Assembly: GCF_035987325.1 (NCBI RefSeq)
Contig: NZ_CP108488.1
Location: 6,572,001 to 6,636,000 of the forward strand
Direction: 5' to 3'
Length of the DNA: 64,000 nt
DNA from: Streptomyces sp. NBC_01244
GTDB lineage: Bacteria > Actinomycetota > Actinomycetes > Streptomycetales > Streptomycetaceae
This document shows positions 36,198-46,141 of the stretch, in pieces. Each line of letters opens with the position of its first letter. Position 1 is the first letter of the stretch. The position numbers and the translations under genes are program-made. The notes under the pieces were generated by a model. That model did no database searches and was not told the origin of the DNA. It worked only from the letters and a program-made list of their open reading frames with translations.

Positions 36198-37076
36198 ATG
36201 TCCAGTCGCACCGATAACCGCCACCGCGTCGCCACCATCTGCCGCCGGGCCACCGGGCTCCCGCTCCACGTGTGCCACCGGTGGGCCGCCGAAGGCATCA
36301 TCACGCGGGCCCAGCCGGTGCCGGACGCAGTGGATGCGAGCCAGCGGGCCTTCGAAGCGCAGATCGTCCTCGTCCTCGCGGACCGGTTGCGCCACGAACA
36401 GGTGGACGGAGCACTGTTCGGGTTCACCCGGGCCGAACCGACCGGCGCCGGGTTGATCCTGCACCTCCACCCGGTCACGGCGGACCGTGTGGTCGCGGAG
36501 CTGCTTCCGCGCATCGATACGAGGTACGGCGGCATGCGGGGCGTCGCCGGCCTGCGGCTGACGGGAGAGCCGGGCCGCTGGCAACTGTCCGGACTCGCCG
36601 ACGGCACGGAGGTCCGGCTGAGGCATCCCCATCCGGCGTGGACACCGTTCCTGCCGGAAGACGAGGCCGACACGACGTACCTCTGGCGTCGCAACCCGAG
36701 GCGTCTGCACGGCATCGAGACCAATCGTCCGCTCGATGGCTGGGGCGAGGCGCGGGACTGGCTCCTCAGCCGCTTGCTGCGCAGGAACTCCCTGGTCAAC
36801 GAAGCCGGTGCCGCGCACGGCTGGGCGAACACGTACACCCATGGCAGCAGGGGCGTGGTCATCGAATGGTGCTGTGCCGTCAGTGCCGATCACCTGGCGC
36901 GCGGTCTGGTGCGCAGCGGACTGACGGCCGTTCCGGCGAGCCTGGCGGGCACCGAGGAGCCCGACCACGCGGAGCTGGCCCGGTACGGCCAACTCCATCT
37001 CGGGGACGCGGTCGTCACCGTCCGGCAGGGTGGTTGCGCCGAACAGCGGCCGGTCCTGAAGGGACGGGTGCGCTGA
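36198..37076 (+). CDS. Hypothetical protein with N-terminal helical domain
   Basis: 292 residues from ATG 36198, with GGGGAGA immediately upstream. I do not recognise the family. The first 70 residues, with ATGLPLHVCHRWAAEGIITR and a QPVPDAVDASQRAFEAQIVL segment, look like a compact helical domain that recurs at the start of other Streptomyces proteins of unknown role. The rest is mixed alpha/beta with no clear catalytic motif. Its stop overlaps the next start (TGATG), so the two are translationally coupled. A TAGCCT hexamer near 36035 may be the promoter. Confidence 0.65.
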   Translation: MSSRTDNRHRVATICRRATGLPLHVCHRWAAEGIITRAQPVPDAVDASQRAFEAQIVLVLADRLRHEQVDGALFGFTRAEPTGAGLILHLHPVTADRVVAELLPRIDTRYGGMRGVAGLRLTGEPGRWQLSGLADGTEVRLRHPHPAWTPFLPEDEADTTYLWRRNPRRLHGIETNRPLDGWGEARDWLLSRLLRRNSLVNEAGAAHGWANTYTHGSRGVVIEWCCAVSADHLARGLVRSGLTAVPASLAGTEEPDHAELARYGQLHLGDAVVTVRQGGCAEQRPVLKGRVR

Positions 37077-37270
37077 TGCTGACCGCGGCGATCGTCACGG
37101 CGGCCGTGCTCGGCGTGACCAAAGTGGTGCGGGACTGGCTGATCCTGCGGCAGGTGCGGGCCGCCATGGACGGGTGCTGCGCCGAGGACCGGGTGCGGAT
37201 CGGGATGCGGCTGGCCGGGGCGCTCGGCGGGCGGGAAGCGCCGCCCGCCGAGGGTGACGACAGGCCCTAG
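37076..37270 (+). CDS. Small membrane-anchored protein, 64 residues
   Basis: ATG 37076 overlaps the preceding stop codon as TGATG. The first 18 residues are hydrophobic enough for one membrane segment, followed by VVRDWLILRQVRAAMDGCCA with adjacent Cys residues, and a short polar tail. It overlaps the convergent nitroreductase gene by 4 bp at its stop. Function unknown; probably acts with the preceding protein. Confidence 0.6.
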   Translation: MLTAAIVTAAVLGVTKVVRDWLILRQVRAAMDGCCAEDRVRIGMRLAGALGGREAPPAEGDDRP

Positions 37271-37968
37271 ACCTCCACCAGGACCTGGTCCAGGGACTTG
37301 CGGACCAGGTCCGGGACCTCGCAGTCGGGGGACGGGTAGCCGACCGGGATGACCGCGAAGGCCTTCTCGTTCTCCGGGCGGTTCAGGACCTGGGAGAGGA
37401 AGCGCATCGGGCTCGGCGTGTGGATCAGGGCGGCCAGGCCGGAGAGGTGGAGGGCCGACAGGAGCATGCCGACCGCGATGCCGACCGACTCGTCGACGTA
37501 GTAGTGCTTGTGCTTCGTGCCGTCCTCGCCGAGCCAGTAGCGCTGCTGGAAGACCACGATCAGGGCCGGGGCGTCGGTGAGGTGGGTCTTCACGGCGTCC
37601 GTGCCGATGGGGCGCAGGGCCGCCAGCCACTCGTCGCCGAGCCGGCCGTCGTAGGACAACTGCTCCTCCTGCTCGGCGGCCGCGCGGATCTGCTCCCGTA
37701 CGGCCGGGTCCTTGACGAGGACGAAGGTCCACGGCTGCTGGTGCGCACCGGAGGGCGCGGTCGCTGCGCACGCGATGGCGTCCCGGACCACCTGCTCGGG
37801 CACCGGGTCGGGGGAGAAGTGGCGTACGGTCCTGCGCCCGTCCATCCGCTCGCGCAACTCGGCGGCGCGCGTGAGGGATTCCCCGGTCGGCATCCGCTCG
37901 GGGCGGTAGGAGGCGGGGCGGTACGGCTGGCCGTGGATCGGGGTCCACTGCTGGGTATCGGGAGACAT
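37267..37968 (-). CDS. Nitroreductase family protein
   Basis: 233 residues from ATG 37968. Nitroreductases bind FMN and reduce nitro compounds, quinones or iodotyrosines with NAD(P)H. The FMN site is visible: RRTVRHFSPDPVPEQVVRDA near the N terminus, CAATAPSGAHQQPWTFVLVK and, late in the chain, NEKAFAVIPVGYPSPDCEVP. The central SVGIAVGMLLSALHLSGLAA is the helix that builds the dimer. The pattern is close to IYD/BluB-like members. Natural substrate unknown. Confidence 0.92.
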   Translation of the reverse strand: MSPDTQQWTPIHGQPYRPASYRPERMPTGESLTRAAELRERMDGRRTVRHFSPDPVPEQVVRDAIACAATAPSGAHQQPWTFVLVKDPAVREQIRAAAEQEEQLSYDGRLGDEWLAALRPIGTDAVKTHLTDAPALIVVFQQRYWLGEDGTKHKHYYVDESVGIAVGMLLSALHLSGLAALIHTPSPMRFLSQVLNRPENEKAFAVIPVGYPSPDCEVPDLVRKSLDQVLVEV

Positions 37969-38097
37969 GGGGCGAGTCTGCCGAGCCAATGGTCCAGACC
38001 GCCAGAGTCGCGGCGGCCCAATCCGGCCGGTGGGCGATATTTCATGTCCGCATACCGGATGCGAGGGGTGGGGGAGCCCGCTTGGTACGGTCCCGGG

Positions 38098-38667
38098 ATG
38101 GGTGACGAGGGCAGGGAAGCCGGACGGCACGTCTCGCTGCGGCACACCGCGCAGCTCGCCGGGGAGGAGCTGCGGCGGGTGCGGGAGCTGCTCGACGGAG
38201 CCTTCGAGGGGGACTTCGGGGACGAGGACTTCGAGCACGCGCTGGGCGGGATGCACGTGCTGGTGCACGAGGGCGGGGAGCTCGTCGCGCACGGGAGCGT
38301 CGTACAGCGGAGGGTGCTCCATCGGGGGCGGGCGCTGCGCACCGGGTACGTCGAGGCCGTGGCGGTGCGGGCTGACCGGCGCCGGCGCGGGCTCGGCGGC
38401 ACGGTGATGGAGGCGCTCGAGGGGATCGTCGAGCGGGCCTACGTGCTCGGGGCACTCAGCGCTTCCGCCGACGGGGCCGGGCTGTACGCGGGCCGCGGCT
38501 GGCGGGTGTGGGGAGGGGAGATCGGGGTCCTCGGGCCCGGCGGGCCCGAGCGGCTGCCCGAGGAGGAGGGGTCGACGTACGTGTGGGCGCCGGCCGGGGG
38601 TGGGGTGCTGCTCGATCCCACCGCGGGGCCGCTTCGGTTCGACTGGCGCGAAGGGGACGTTCTGTAG
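38098..38667 (+). CDS. Aminoglycoside 2'-N-acetyltransferase, AAC(2')-I family
   Basis: 189 residues from ATG 38098. TACGGT at 38086-38091 lies 6 nt before the ATG, fitting a leaderless mRNA. The sequence aligns along its length with the chromosomal mycobacterial AAC(2')-I enzymes as remembered: AFEGDFGDEDFEHALGGMHV, VQRRVLHRGRALRTGYVEAV, the acetyl-CoA loop RADRRRRGLG, and the ending FDWREGDVL. Those enzymes acetylate the 2'-amine of aminoglycosides such as gentamicin and tobramycin, though physiological roles in cell-wall metabolism have been proposed. Not in any cluster here. Confidence 0.85.
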   Translation: MGDEGREAGRHVSLRHTAQLAGEELRRVRELLDGAFEGDFGDEDFEHALGGMHVLVHEGGELVAHGSVVQRRVLHRGRALRTGYVEAVAVRADRRRRGLGGTVMEALEGIVERAYVLGALSASADGAGLYAGRGWRVWGGEIGVLGPGGPERLPEEEGSTYVWAPAGGGVLLDPTAGPLRFDWREGDVL

Positions 38668-38828
38668 CGGCCGGATAGCGGGCCGCCTCTCAGTCGATCA
38701 TGTGACGGGCTGTCAATTCTGGTCGTTTGTAGTTCAGTTCGAGTCAAACACCACTCTGCCCCCGGATCCAGGCACTGGCGGGCGCGCCGGGACGGGCACG
38801 ATGCTCCGACATTCAACGGGGGGTCGTG

Positions 38829-40709
38829 ATGAGTGCTGTCGAGGGTGGGACCGAGCTCGCGGACGAGAGTGGTCCGGGGGACCGGGAGGACGAGTCCGGC
38901 GCCGAGCTGGCGCTGCGCGTCTTCACCGGGGACGAGCGCTGGGGCTGGGAGTTCGTCCAGCCTCCCGCGCCCCCGGCACACCGCGATGCCCGCAACCCGC
39001 CCGTGTACAAGGACCCTTCCGACGCCGAGGTCCGCACCGCTCAGGAGCGGACCATGAGCGGCAGGAAGACCTCCGGCTCCGGCTGCGCGATCCTGATCGC
39101 GGGCATCGCGGCGCTCGCGGCCGGCGGGGTACAAGCCGCGGTCGTCGTGGTCGCCCTCGTCCTCGTCGTGTTCGCCATGACCTCGCCCCAGGCCAGGCTG
39201 CGGGCCGCCGAACGCCGGCTGGCCTCCGCGAGGGAGCGGGCCCGGAGCGACCACGAGGCGCGCACGAACGCCTGGCGGCAGCGGCTCGACGCCCACAACG
39301 CCCAGCACCTTCGCCAGAACGAGACGCTCGACACCTGGTTCCCGATCGCGCTCACCTCCAAGCCCAGCCGGATCGACGTTTTCGGCGGTACGGGCAACGG
39401 CTGGGCGAGCCTGCTCGCCACGCTCGGCGGGCCCCTGCTCGGCGGCGGCCAGTCGGTGGTGGTCCTCGACCTCAGCCAGCAGGCCGTGGCCCTGGAGCTG
39501 GCCGGCCTCGCCGCCCGGCGCGGAGTCGCCGTCAATCACGTACCCATGCCCGGGGCTCTGCTCGGCCTGGACCTGCGCGAGGAGTTCACCTCCGAGGAAC
39601 TGGCGGAGGCCCTGGCCGAGGCGCTGGGGTCCATGCGCCCGCCCGGCGCGGACATCGACCTCCACACCATCGACGTGGACGTGGTCCAGACCGTGGCGGA
39701 CCGGCTGGAAGGCCCGGTGACCTTCGCCCGCCTCGCCGCCGGACTGCGCGTCCTGCTCCGCGTGTACGACGTGGACACCCAGGGGCCCGGCGCCCTCAGC
39801 CTGTCCGAGGTCGACGCGATCACCCAGGCCGTCGACCTCCTGGGCCAGGGCGAACGCGTCCAGAACGAGCTCCGCTACGTGCGGGCCCAGACGGAGCTGC
39901 TCACGAAGGCGGAGGCGGTGGCCACCCCGGCCCTCGCGCCGGGCTGGTGGCGGCCCGGTGGCCTGACCGTCGTCACGACCGAGGACCTGGTCCAGCGCCG
40001 CAAGGACCTGACGGACCGCTTCGTCTTCTTCCAGCTGCTCCACACCCTGCGCAAGCGCGCCGTCACCCCAGGCTCGGGCACGCTCGTCGTCGCCGGAGCG
40101 GACCACCTGGGCCGGGAAGCCCTCGAAACCATGGCGCGGCAGGCCCGTACCGCGGGAGTACGGCTGGTCTTCCTCCTGGAACACCTCAGGGAGGGCACCG
40201 TCCAGGTCGCCGGCGGATCCGACAGCGCGACGGTGTTCATGCGCATGGGCAACGGCGAGGAGGCGAAGGCCGCCGCGCAATTCATCGGTCAGGAACACAA
40301 GTTCCTCGTGAACCAGCTGACCCGACAGGTCGGGGAGACCCTCACGGAGGGACGCGGCACCAGCTACGGCCACCAGCGCGGCCTGTCGGACACGGAGGGC
40401 TTCAACCGGGGCGGAGGCTGGAAGGCCGGCTCCAGCTGGGGGAGCTCCCGCTCGTACTCCACCTCGCTGTCCCGGAGCTGGCAGGACTCGACGAACACCT
40501 CGACCGCCCGCTCGACGACGACCGGCGAGAACCTCACCCGGGTCTACGAGTTCACCATCGAGCCCACACAGCTCCAGGCACTTCCCGTGACCGGACTGGT
40601 GCTCGTCGAGGCCGGCCCGGGCGGCCGCCGCGTCGTGTTCGGGGACTGCAATCCGGGAATCAACTTCCTGCCCCGGCTGTCGACCCGACCGCGCCCGAGC
40701 CTGACGTGA
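38829..40709 (+). CDS. Membrane-anchored ATPase-like protein lacking the P-loop lysine
   Basis: 626 residues from ATG 38829 (or GTG 38826), with GGGGGG upstream. After an acidic, disordered 75 residues, a hydrophobic hairpin spans about 86-118, then a helical, probably coiled-coil linker. From about residue 175 it resembles a HerA/VirB4-type ATPase: RIDVFGGTGNGWASLLATL sits where a P-loop belongs, but Trp192 replaces Lys; SVVVLDLSQ follows. Later TLVVAGADHLG and LVFLLEHLREGTV recall Walker B and the sensor strand. The C-terminal 70 residues are Ser-rich. GTGA overlap with the HerA gene implies coupled translation and a complex. Confidence 0.75.
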   Translation: MSAVEGGTELADESGPGDREDESGAELALRVFTGDERWGWEFVQPPAPPAHRDARNPPVYKDPSDAEVRTAQERTMSGRKTSGSGCAILIAGIAALAAGGVQAAVVVVALVLVVFAMTSPQARLRAAERRLASARERARSDHEARTNAWRQRLDAHNAQHLRQNETLDTWFPIALTSKPSRIDVFGGTGNGWASLLATLGGPLLGGGQSVVVLDLSQQAVALELAGLAARRGVAVNHVPMPGALLGLDLREEFTSEELAEALAEALGSMRPPGADIDLHTIDVDVVQTVADRLEGPVTFARLAAGLRVLLRVYDVDTQGPGALSLSEVDAITQAVDLLGQGERVQNELRYVRAQTELLTKAEAVATPALAPGWWRPGGLTVVTTEDLVQRRKDLTDRFVFFQLLHTLRKRAVTPGSGTLVVAGADHLGREALETMARQARTAGVRLVFLLEHLREGTVQVAGGSDSATVFMRMGNGEEAKAAAQFIGQEHKFLVNQLTRQVGETLTEGRGTSYGHQRGLSDTEGFNRGGGWKAGSSWGSSRSYSTSLSRSWQDSTNTSTARSTTTGENLTRVYEFTIEPTQLQALPVTGLVLVEAGPGGRRVVFGDCNPGINFLPRLSTRPRPSLT

Positions 40710-43700
40710 CCGGGGCGTTCGGAGCCCCGCCCGGCCCCCCGGCCGGCCCCCCCGACCTCGCCGCCTACCGCTTCCACCGGCTGCTCACCGTGCCCCGCCG
40801 TCCGGAGGACCCGCGCGCCGAGGACCGTACCGCCGCGCAGCTCACGGCGGCCGTGACGGCCGCCCATGCCGTACTCGGCCACCTCGGGGCACAGAACCCG
40901 CACGACGGGCCCCCGGTCGGGCTCGCCGCGGCGTGGATCCGCCCGGGCGCCCACCAGCCGATGCACTTCCTCGTGGGCGGAGCTCCCTACTTCCCGCCCG
41001 CCGGGCAGGAGCCGCACGCAGCGGACGAGCACCCCCTGAGCTATCCGCCGGGGGCGACCGCCCGCGCCGTCCCGGCGGGCGAGGCGGCCGCGCTGTTCGG
41101 GCGGATGCCGTACTGGCTGCCCTGCCTCGGGTCCCACGACGCCTTGCGGATGGGCGACGACGAGCGCGCCCTGCCGGCGGAGCGCCGCGGCTCCTTCGAC
41201 GACTCCGTGGCCCACCTGCCGGAAACCTTCGCCTGGCTGGTGCTGGCCGAGCCCGTCCCGTACGAGCGGCTGGAACGGGAGCGCGCGGCGCTGTCCGTCC
41301 AACTGCCCCGGCTGCGCCAGCGGGAGAACTCCGAGGCCGACCGGGTGGCGGCCGAACGGGCCGAGGCCCGCTACCGCGAGCTGACGCGGGCGCTCGCCAC
41401 CGGGGTGTGGACCGTACGCGTCCTGGTCGGTGCCGAGCGGCCCGAGTCCGCGCTCGCCTCCGCGGCCCTGCTGTGCGGTGCGGGTGACCTGGACGACCTG
41501 CCGTACGTCCTCGTGCCGACCCGCAGCCCCCTGCCCCTGGCGGACGCGCTGGCCGTGTCCACCCCCGCCGCCATCGGGTCCGGACCGCCGGGGGCCGCAC
41601 CGTTCATCGCCACCGCGGAGCTGGTCGCGGCGCTCGCCAGGCCGCCGCAGCGCGAACTGCCCGGCATCCGTACGGTGACCCCGAACCGCTTCGACGTCAC
41701 CGCCGACGACCCGGGGGAGGCCGCGACCGCGGACGGCTTCCTGATCGGCGACATCCTGGACGAGTCCCTGTCCGCCGCGGGCCGGCTCCACGTGTCGCGC
41801 TCGACCCTCAACCGGCACGCCTTCGTCTGCGGGGCCACCGGGTCGGGCAAGTCCCAGACGGTACGGAGCCTGCTCACCGCCCTGTCCACACACGAACGGC
41901 CGATCCCCTGGCTGGCGGTCGAGCCGGCCAAGGCCGAGTACGCGCGCATGGCCGGACGCCTCGCCACGGCGGGCGGTACGGAGGCGGCGCGCCGGGTCAC
42001 CGTCATCCGGCCGGGGTCCGTGGACGTCCCGCCGGCTTCGCTCAACCCGCTGGAGCCGGAACCAGGATTCCCGCTCCAGAGCCACGTGGACCTCGTACGG
42101 GCCCTCTTCCTGGCGGCGTTCGAGGGACACGAGCCGTTTCCCCAGGTGCTGGCCCGGGCCTTGTCCCAGTGCTACACGGCGGCCGGGTGGGACCTCGTCA
42201 CCGGCGAGCCGCGCCCGCCCCACAAGCCGAAGTACCTGCTGGACGAGCCCGACGAGCCCCGGACGGCGGTCTGCCCCACTCTCGGCGATCTCCAGTCGAC
42301 CGCTCGGCAGGTCGTGGAGATGATCGGGTACGGCAAGGAGGTCACCGCCGACGTCAGGGGGTTCGTCGACGTCCGCATGGGCTCGCTGCGGGAGGGCACC
42401 CCCGGCCGGTTCTTCGAGGGCGGTCATCCGCTGGACATCGCCGGCCTGTTGTCCGGGAACGTGGTCCTCGAACTGGAATCGATCACGAACGACCAGGACA
42501 AGGCCTTCCTCATCGGCGCCGTACTGATCCGACTCGTCGAGCACCTGAGGGTCCACCACGGCGCGGGGGGCGTCCCGCTGCGCCACGTCCTGGTGGTGGA
42601 GGAGGCGCACCGGCTGCTCAAGAACGTCGAGGACGGACCCGCGGCCGCGGCCGTCGAACTCTTCGCCTCGCTCCTCGCCGAGATCCGTGCGTACGGCGAG
42701 GGCGTCGTCATCGTGGAACAGATACCCAGCAAGATCCTGCCCGACGTGATCAAGAACAGCGCGCTGAAGATCATGCACAGGCTGCCCGCGGAGGACGACC
42801 GCCGGTCCGTGGGCGCCACCATGAACCTCCAGCAGGAGCAGAGCGAGAACGTCGTCGCCCTCCCCCCGGGACGCGCCGCGGTGGCCGCCGACGGCATGGA
42901 CCGGCCCGTGCTGACGGCGATCCCGCACGGTGAACACGACGAGAGCACCAAGGACGCATCGGCGGCGCCACCCCTGCTGGCCAGCCGCAGCCCGCTCTGC
43001 GGGGCCTCCTGCCGCCGTGAGCCCTGCACCCTGCGCACGATGAACGACTCCCACCACCGCTCGGTGATACCGCTCCACCTGATCTGGGTGGAAGTGGTCG
43101 CGATGGCCCAGGCGATGGGCATGGCCGCTCCCGAGCCGAGCGGGGCCGTCCGTTCCTCCCTGACGGCGCTTCCCGAGCGCGACCTGGAGTGCACCCTCGT
43201 GTACGTGGTGGAACGGGCCGTCGGCGCGCGCGAGTCCCTGATGCGGGACGAGGTCGACCCGGCGGACTTCGCGGGGCGGCTGTACGCGGTACTGTCCTGC
43301 GCGCTGCGCGGTGTGGAGCCACCGGACGGGGACCTGCGCCGCTACACGTACGCCAACTTCCGCTTCCGGGACGTGATCTCGTCCATCGCGCGGGCCCGGA
43401 AGGCGAACCCGGACGGCCCGCACAGCTACCCCGAGCACGCGGCGCAATGGGCGGCCCGCGGTCTGATCCTGACCGGGACCTCCGGGGCCGACCACCGCCT
43501 CCAGGTCCACGCCCTGCCCGGCTACGGGCCGGAGAAGGTCCACGCCAGGGTCGGTGACGTGGACCGCAGCGGCCTGCGGGACGCGGTGGCGGCGGTGACG
43601 GGCGGCACGACGCGGGAGCACGTCGCACGGGCCTTCGCACTGGCCTGCTCGGACGGGCCGCTGCTGAACGCGGTGGTGGCACAAGCGGCGGTACGCGTGG

Positions 43701-43738
43701 CGATGGTCTGCGCCGAGGGAAGGGAGACCCGCGCATGA
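40706..43738 (+). CDS. HerA/FtsK-like ATPase
   Basis: 1010 residues from GTG 40706, overlapping the previous stop. The N-terminal 330 residues carry Pro-rich and coiled-coil-like parts ([20 protein letters not shown]). The ATPase core shows [20 protein letters not shown] (Walker A at 376-383), [14 protein letters not shown], and [14 protein letters not shown] (Walker B at 628-633), with [20 protein letters not shown] behind it, all HerA signatures. HerA-type hexameric pumps move DNA or proteins. A helical C-terminal region of about 250 residues contains [10 protein letters not shown], a possible metal-binding Cys cluster. Motor of the four-gene operon. Confidence 0.88.
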   Translation: MTGAFGAPPGPPAGPPDLAAYRFHRLLTVPRRPEDPRAEDRTAAQLTAAVTAAHAVLGHLGAQNPHDGPPVGLAAAWIRPGAHQPMHFLVGGAPYFPPAGQEPHAADEHPLSYPPGATARAVPAGEAAALFGRMPYWLPCLGSHDALRMGDDERALPAERRGSFDDSVAHLPETFAWLVLAEPVPYERLERERAALSVQLPRLRQRENSEADRVAAERAEARYRELTRALATGVWTVRVLVGAERPESALASAALLCGAGDLDDLPYVLVPTRSPLPLADALAVSTPAAIGSGPPGAAPFIATAELVAALARPPQRELPGIRTVTPNRFDVTADDPGEAATADGFLIGDILDESLSAAGRLHVSRSTLNRHAFVCGATGSGKSQTVRSLLTALSTHERPIPWLAVEPAKAEYARMAGRLATAGGTEAARRVTVIRPGSVDVPPASLNPLEPEPGFPLQSHVDLVRALFLAAFEGHEPFPQVLARALSQCYTAAGWDLVTGEPRPPHKPKYLLDEPDEPRTAVCPTLGDLQSTARQVVEMIGYGKEVTADVRGFVDVRMGSLREGTPGRFFEGGHPLDIAGLLSGNVVLELESITNDQDKAFLIGAVLIRLVEHLRVHHGAGGVPLRHVLVVEEAHRLLKNVEDGPAAAAVELFASLLAEIRAYGEGVVIVEQIPSKILPDVIKNSALKIMHRLPAEDDRRSVGATMNLQQEQSENVVALPPGRAAVAADGMDRPVLTAIPHGEHDESTKDASAAPPLLASRSPLCGASCRREPCTLRTMNDSHHRSVIPLHLIWVEVVAMAQAMGMAAPEPSGAVRSSLTALPERDLECTLVYVVERAVGARESLMRDEVDPADFAGRLYAVLSCALRGVEPPDGDLRRYTYANFRFRDVISSIARARKANPDGPHSYPEHAAQWAARGLILTGTSGADHRLQVHALPGYGPEKVHARVGDVDRSGLRDAVAAVTGGTTREHVARAFALACSDGPLLNAVVAQAAVRVAMVCAEGRETRA

Positions 43739-45888
43739 GCGAGCTCGGCGGCGCGACCGACGCACCACCCCCTCCACCGCCCCCACCACCGCCGGCGGAC
43801 GCGCAGGCTCCCCGGGACGGGGACGAGACGGATGAGGCGGGGACCGAGGACACCGGGACCCAGGACACCGCCCAGGAGGACCCGGACGCCGAAACCGCCG
43901 AGCCCGAACCCGAACCCGAGCCCGAACCGGACGACCTGCCCGCCCCCGCCACGGACCAGCCGGTGGACGGCAACCCCGGCATGCAGGAGACACAGGCGCA
44001 GGCCGACCAGCCGGAGCCCGAGCCGCCGTCGGCCGAGGAGAGCGCCCCGGACGCCCCCGCGGCCCCCGACGCCCCACCTGAGAACCCGGATTCCCCCACC
44101 CCGCAGGAGCCCGCCCCCGACGAACCGACCTCGGACGCCCCGGAGCCGGAGCCGGAACCCGAGCCGGAGCCGGAGCCGGAGCCGGAACCCGAGCCGGAGC
44201 CGGAGCCGGAACCCGAGCCGGAGCCGGAGCCGGAACCCGAGCCCGAGCCGGAGCCGGAGCCGGAACCCGAGCCCGAGCCGGAGCCGGAGCCGGAGCCCGA
44301 GCCCGAGCCGGAAACCCAACCCGAACCCGACGCCGTCCCGGAACCCGTGGCTGCCCCGGAACCCGAAGCCGAGCGCGTCCGCGAACCGCAGGCCGAAAAG
44401 GAGCCCGAACGGGAAGCGGAACCAGACGCCCGGGCACCGGAGGACGGCCGGCCCGTCGACCCGCCCGGGGACGTCCCGCCCGAGGAATCACCGGACGGGT
44501 CCGACCGTCCCGAGCGGGGCGAAGCCACAGACGGGGCACCGGACGAGGCCGCCCCGTCCGACCGGGCGGGCGTGCCCGAGCAGAGCGACGCGCAGGATCA
44601 GGACCCCGAAGAGGGAGCCGCCGTAGAGGGAACGGACGACCAGGCTTCACCTGTCGACGAAACCGCCGAGACCGTGGCGAAGGCCGCCGAAGGCGTGGGC
44701 AAGCTCGCGGTCGTCGCGACCGAGACCGCCGCGGAGATCGTGGGACAAGCGGTGAACGCCCTGGAAGGGGCCACAGCCGCCGCTTCCTTCGATTCCCGCG
44801 CTGACGCAACGGCTCGGGGATTCGCGGACGAAGCGAGCCCGGCGGATGCTCCCGCGGAACCGGCGGAACCAGGGGCGGATTCCGAAACACCCGGGCCCGA
44901 CCGCGAGCCGGTCGAGGGTGGAGTCATGGACAGACTGAGGCAGCTCACGGGTAGGGGACCGGAGGCGGGCGTCGGCGAGCATCTGGCGCTCACGGCCGAC
45001 CGCCCGGCCTTCCAGGATCCGACCCTGGCCCGGGAGCATGTTCCCGACCGCTACGGCACTCCTCTCGACCGCGCCGATGGCACGCGGATACCGCTCTTCG
45101 ACGGTGATCCCGTACGCGAGCAGGCGAAGCAGGGAAGCATTCAGGATTGCGGCATCATCGCCACGTTCGGCGCAGTCGCCGCCCATCGCCCCGAAGCGAT
45201 ACGCGGATTGGTGTCAGAGACCGAGGACGGCAACTACGCGGTCAAGCTGCACGGGGTGGCCGAAGCCCCGGGCGACAGGTTCCTGCCCACAGGACGTGAG
45301 TTCAAGTTCACGGTGACACCCGAGCTTCCCGTATTCGATGCCGACCCCGGCAAACCTGCCTTCGCCGCCTCCGCGGACGGCGGAACGGCGTGGGCACCCA
45401 TCATGGAGAAGGCGATCGCGGTCGGAGGCGACCACGGGTGGGACCGGCAGCGCCGTGCCCAGTGGGCCGAGAAGCATCAAATTGCCGACGCGCCCGAAAC
45501 GACGGAGGGCTACGTCCGGCTCGAAAAGGGGAGCAGCGCAAGAGACCGTGCCGAACTGCTCACTCAGCTCACCGGCGAGCCTGCCGTCGTGATGGACTTC
45601 CCCGAACAGTACGACCGCCGTGGACGCAGTCCGGACGCGCAGCTCATCGGTGACATCCGGCAGCGGCTCGCCGACGGGAAGCCGGTGCTGGTCGGTACCC
45701 ATCACCCCAGGGAGATCAACCACCCGCTGGAGAACGATCTCAAGAGGGAACACGCATACGAGGTGACCGAAGTGGACGACAGGGGAAGGTTCCACCTGCA
45801 CAACCCCTTGGGCATCAACCACCCCGAGCCTTTGACGCTCGCACAGTTCAGGGCCAACATCCGGCCGCAGTATTCCACTTTGGAGTGA
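43735..45888 (+). CDS. Acidic Glu-Pro-repeat protein with calpain-like protease domain
   Basis: 717 residues from ATG 43735, overlapping the HerA stop (ATGA). It starts with a run of ten Pro, then acidic low-complexity sequence including 28 consecutive Glu-Pro dipeptides (137-192). A helical segment at about 310-350 ([20 protein letters not shown]) follows. The C-terminal 270 residues resemble calpain: [16 protein letters not shown] with Cys472, [10 protein letters not shown] with His673 and FHLHNPLG with Asn690, the order of the Cys-His-Asn triad. An effector delivered or released by the HerA machine is the suggested role. Confidence 0.8.
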   Translation: MSELGGATDAPPPPPPPPPPADAQAPRDGDETDEAGTEDTGTQDTAQEDPDAETAEPEPEPEPEPDDLPAPATDQPVDGNPGMQETQAQADQPEPEPPSAEESAPDAPAAPDAPPENPDSPTPQEPAPDEPTSDAPEPEPEPEPEPEPEPEPEPEPEPEPEPEPEPEPEPEPEPEPEPEPEPEPEPEPEPEPETQPEPDAVPEPVAAPEPEAERVREPQAEKEPEREAEPDARAPEDGRPVDPPGDVPPEESPDGSDRPERGEATDGAPDEAAPSDRAGVPEQSDAQDQDPEEGAAVEGTDDQASPVDETAETVAKAAEGVGKLAVVATETAAEIVGQAVNALEGATAAASFDSRADATARGFADEASPADAPAEPAEPGADSETPGPDREPVEGGVMDRLRQLTGRGPEAGVGEHLALTADRPAFQDPTLAREHVPDRYGTPLDRADGTRIPLFDGDPVREQAKQGSIQDCGIIATFGAVAAHRPEAIRGLVSETEDGNYAVKLHGVAEAPGDRFLPTGREFKFTVTPELPVFDADPGKPAFAASADGGTAWAPIMEKAIAVGGDHGWDRQRRAQWAEKHQIADAPETTEGYVRLEKGSSARDRAELLTQLTGEPAVVMDFPEQYDRRGRSPDAQLIGDIRQRLADGKPVLVGTHHPREINHPLENDLKREHAYEVTEVDDRGRFHLHNPLGINHPEPLTLAQFRANIRPQYSTLE
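44143..44313 (+). repeat. Glu-Pro coding repeat (28 units)
   Basis: Hexanucleotide units GAGCCG and GAACCC/GAGCCC alternate in a near-regular higher-order pattern, encoding 28 Glu-Pro pairs. The opposite strand reads as Gly-Ser or Arg-Leu repeats, which are shadows. Such a run forms a stiff, highly charged rod. Confidence 0.9.
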
Positions 45889-45892
45889 CCAC

Positions 45893-46141
45893 ATGGCATC
45901 TGAGGTCTCCATCAGACGCGGTGCGCCGACACGGACTTCCATCGCCTTGTTCGACGTGATCGATGTGGATGCCCGTCCCGGCCTTCCTCTGACGGTCCGC
46001 CTCGGTTTCGACGACGGCGAAGAGCACCGGTACACCCTCGAACCAGGTGACACCTTCTCGGTCCGGGACGAAACGTGGGTGCTCGACCGTGTGGAAGACC
46101 CCGCCGGCAATTGGCGGGTGTTCATCCGCAGGGTCGAGTAG
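45893..46141 (+). CDS. Small beta-rich protein, possible immunity partner
   Basis: 82 residues from ATG 45893, 4 bp after the protease stop. The sequence alternates short strands: LTVRLGFDDGEEHRYTLEPG, then DTFSVRDETWVLDRVEDPAG and WRVFIRRVE. It may belong to a small actinobacterial family remembered as DUF6406, but that link is weak. As the last gene after a calpain-like protein, a cognate inhibitor or immunity role is plausible. No signal peptide or membrane segment is seen. Confidence 0.7.
   Translation: MASEVSIRRGAPTRTSIALFDVIDVDARPGLPLTVRLGFDDGEEHRYTLEPGDTFSVRDETWVLDRVEDPAGNWRVFIRRVE

Noticed and set aside
44143..44313. CRISPR array
   Set aside because: The repeat is a 6-bp coding unit without spacers. 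No CRISPR-like repeat-spacer structure or cas gene was seen in the window.
42771..44528. Gly-Ser repeat protein on the minus strand
   Set aside because: Produced by reading the Glu-Pro repeat on the other strand; the plus-strand frame has better start, coupling and domain content.
40544..44890. 1448-codon minus-strand frame
   Set aside because: Shadow of the HerA and protease genes; its Arg/Pro repeats are the complement of the Glu-Pro repeat.
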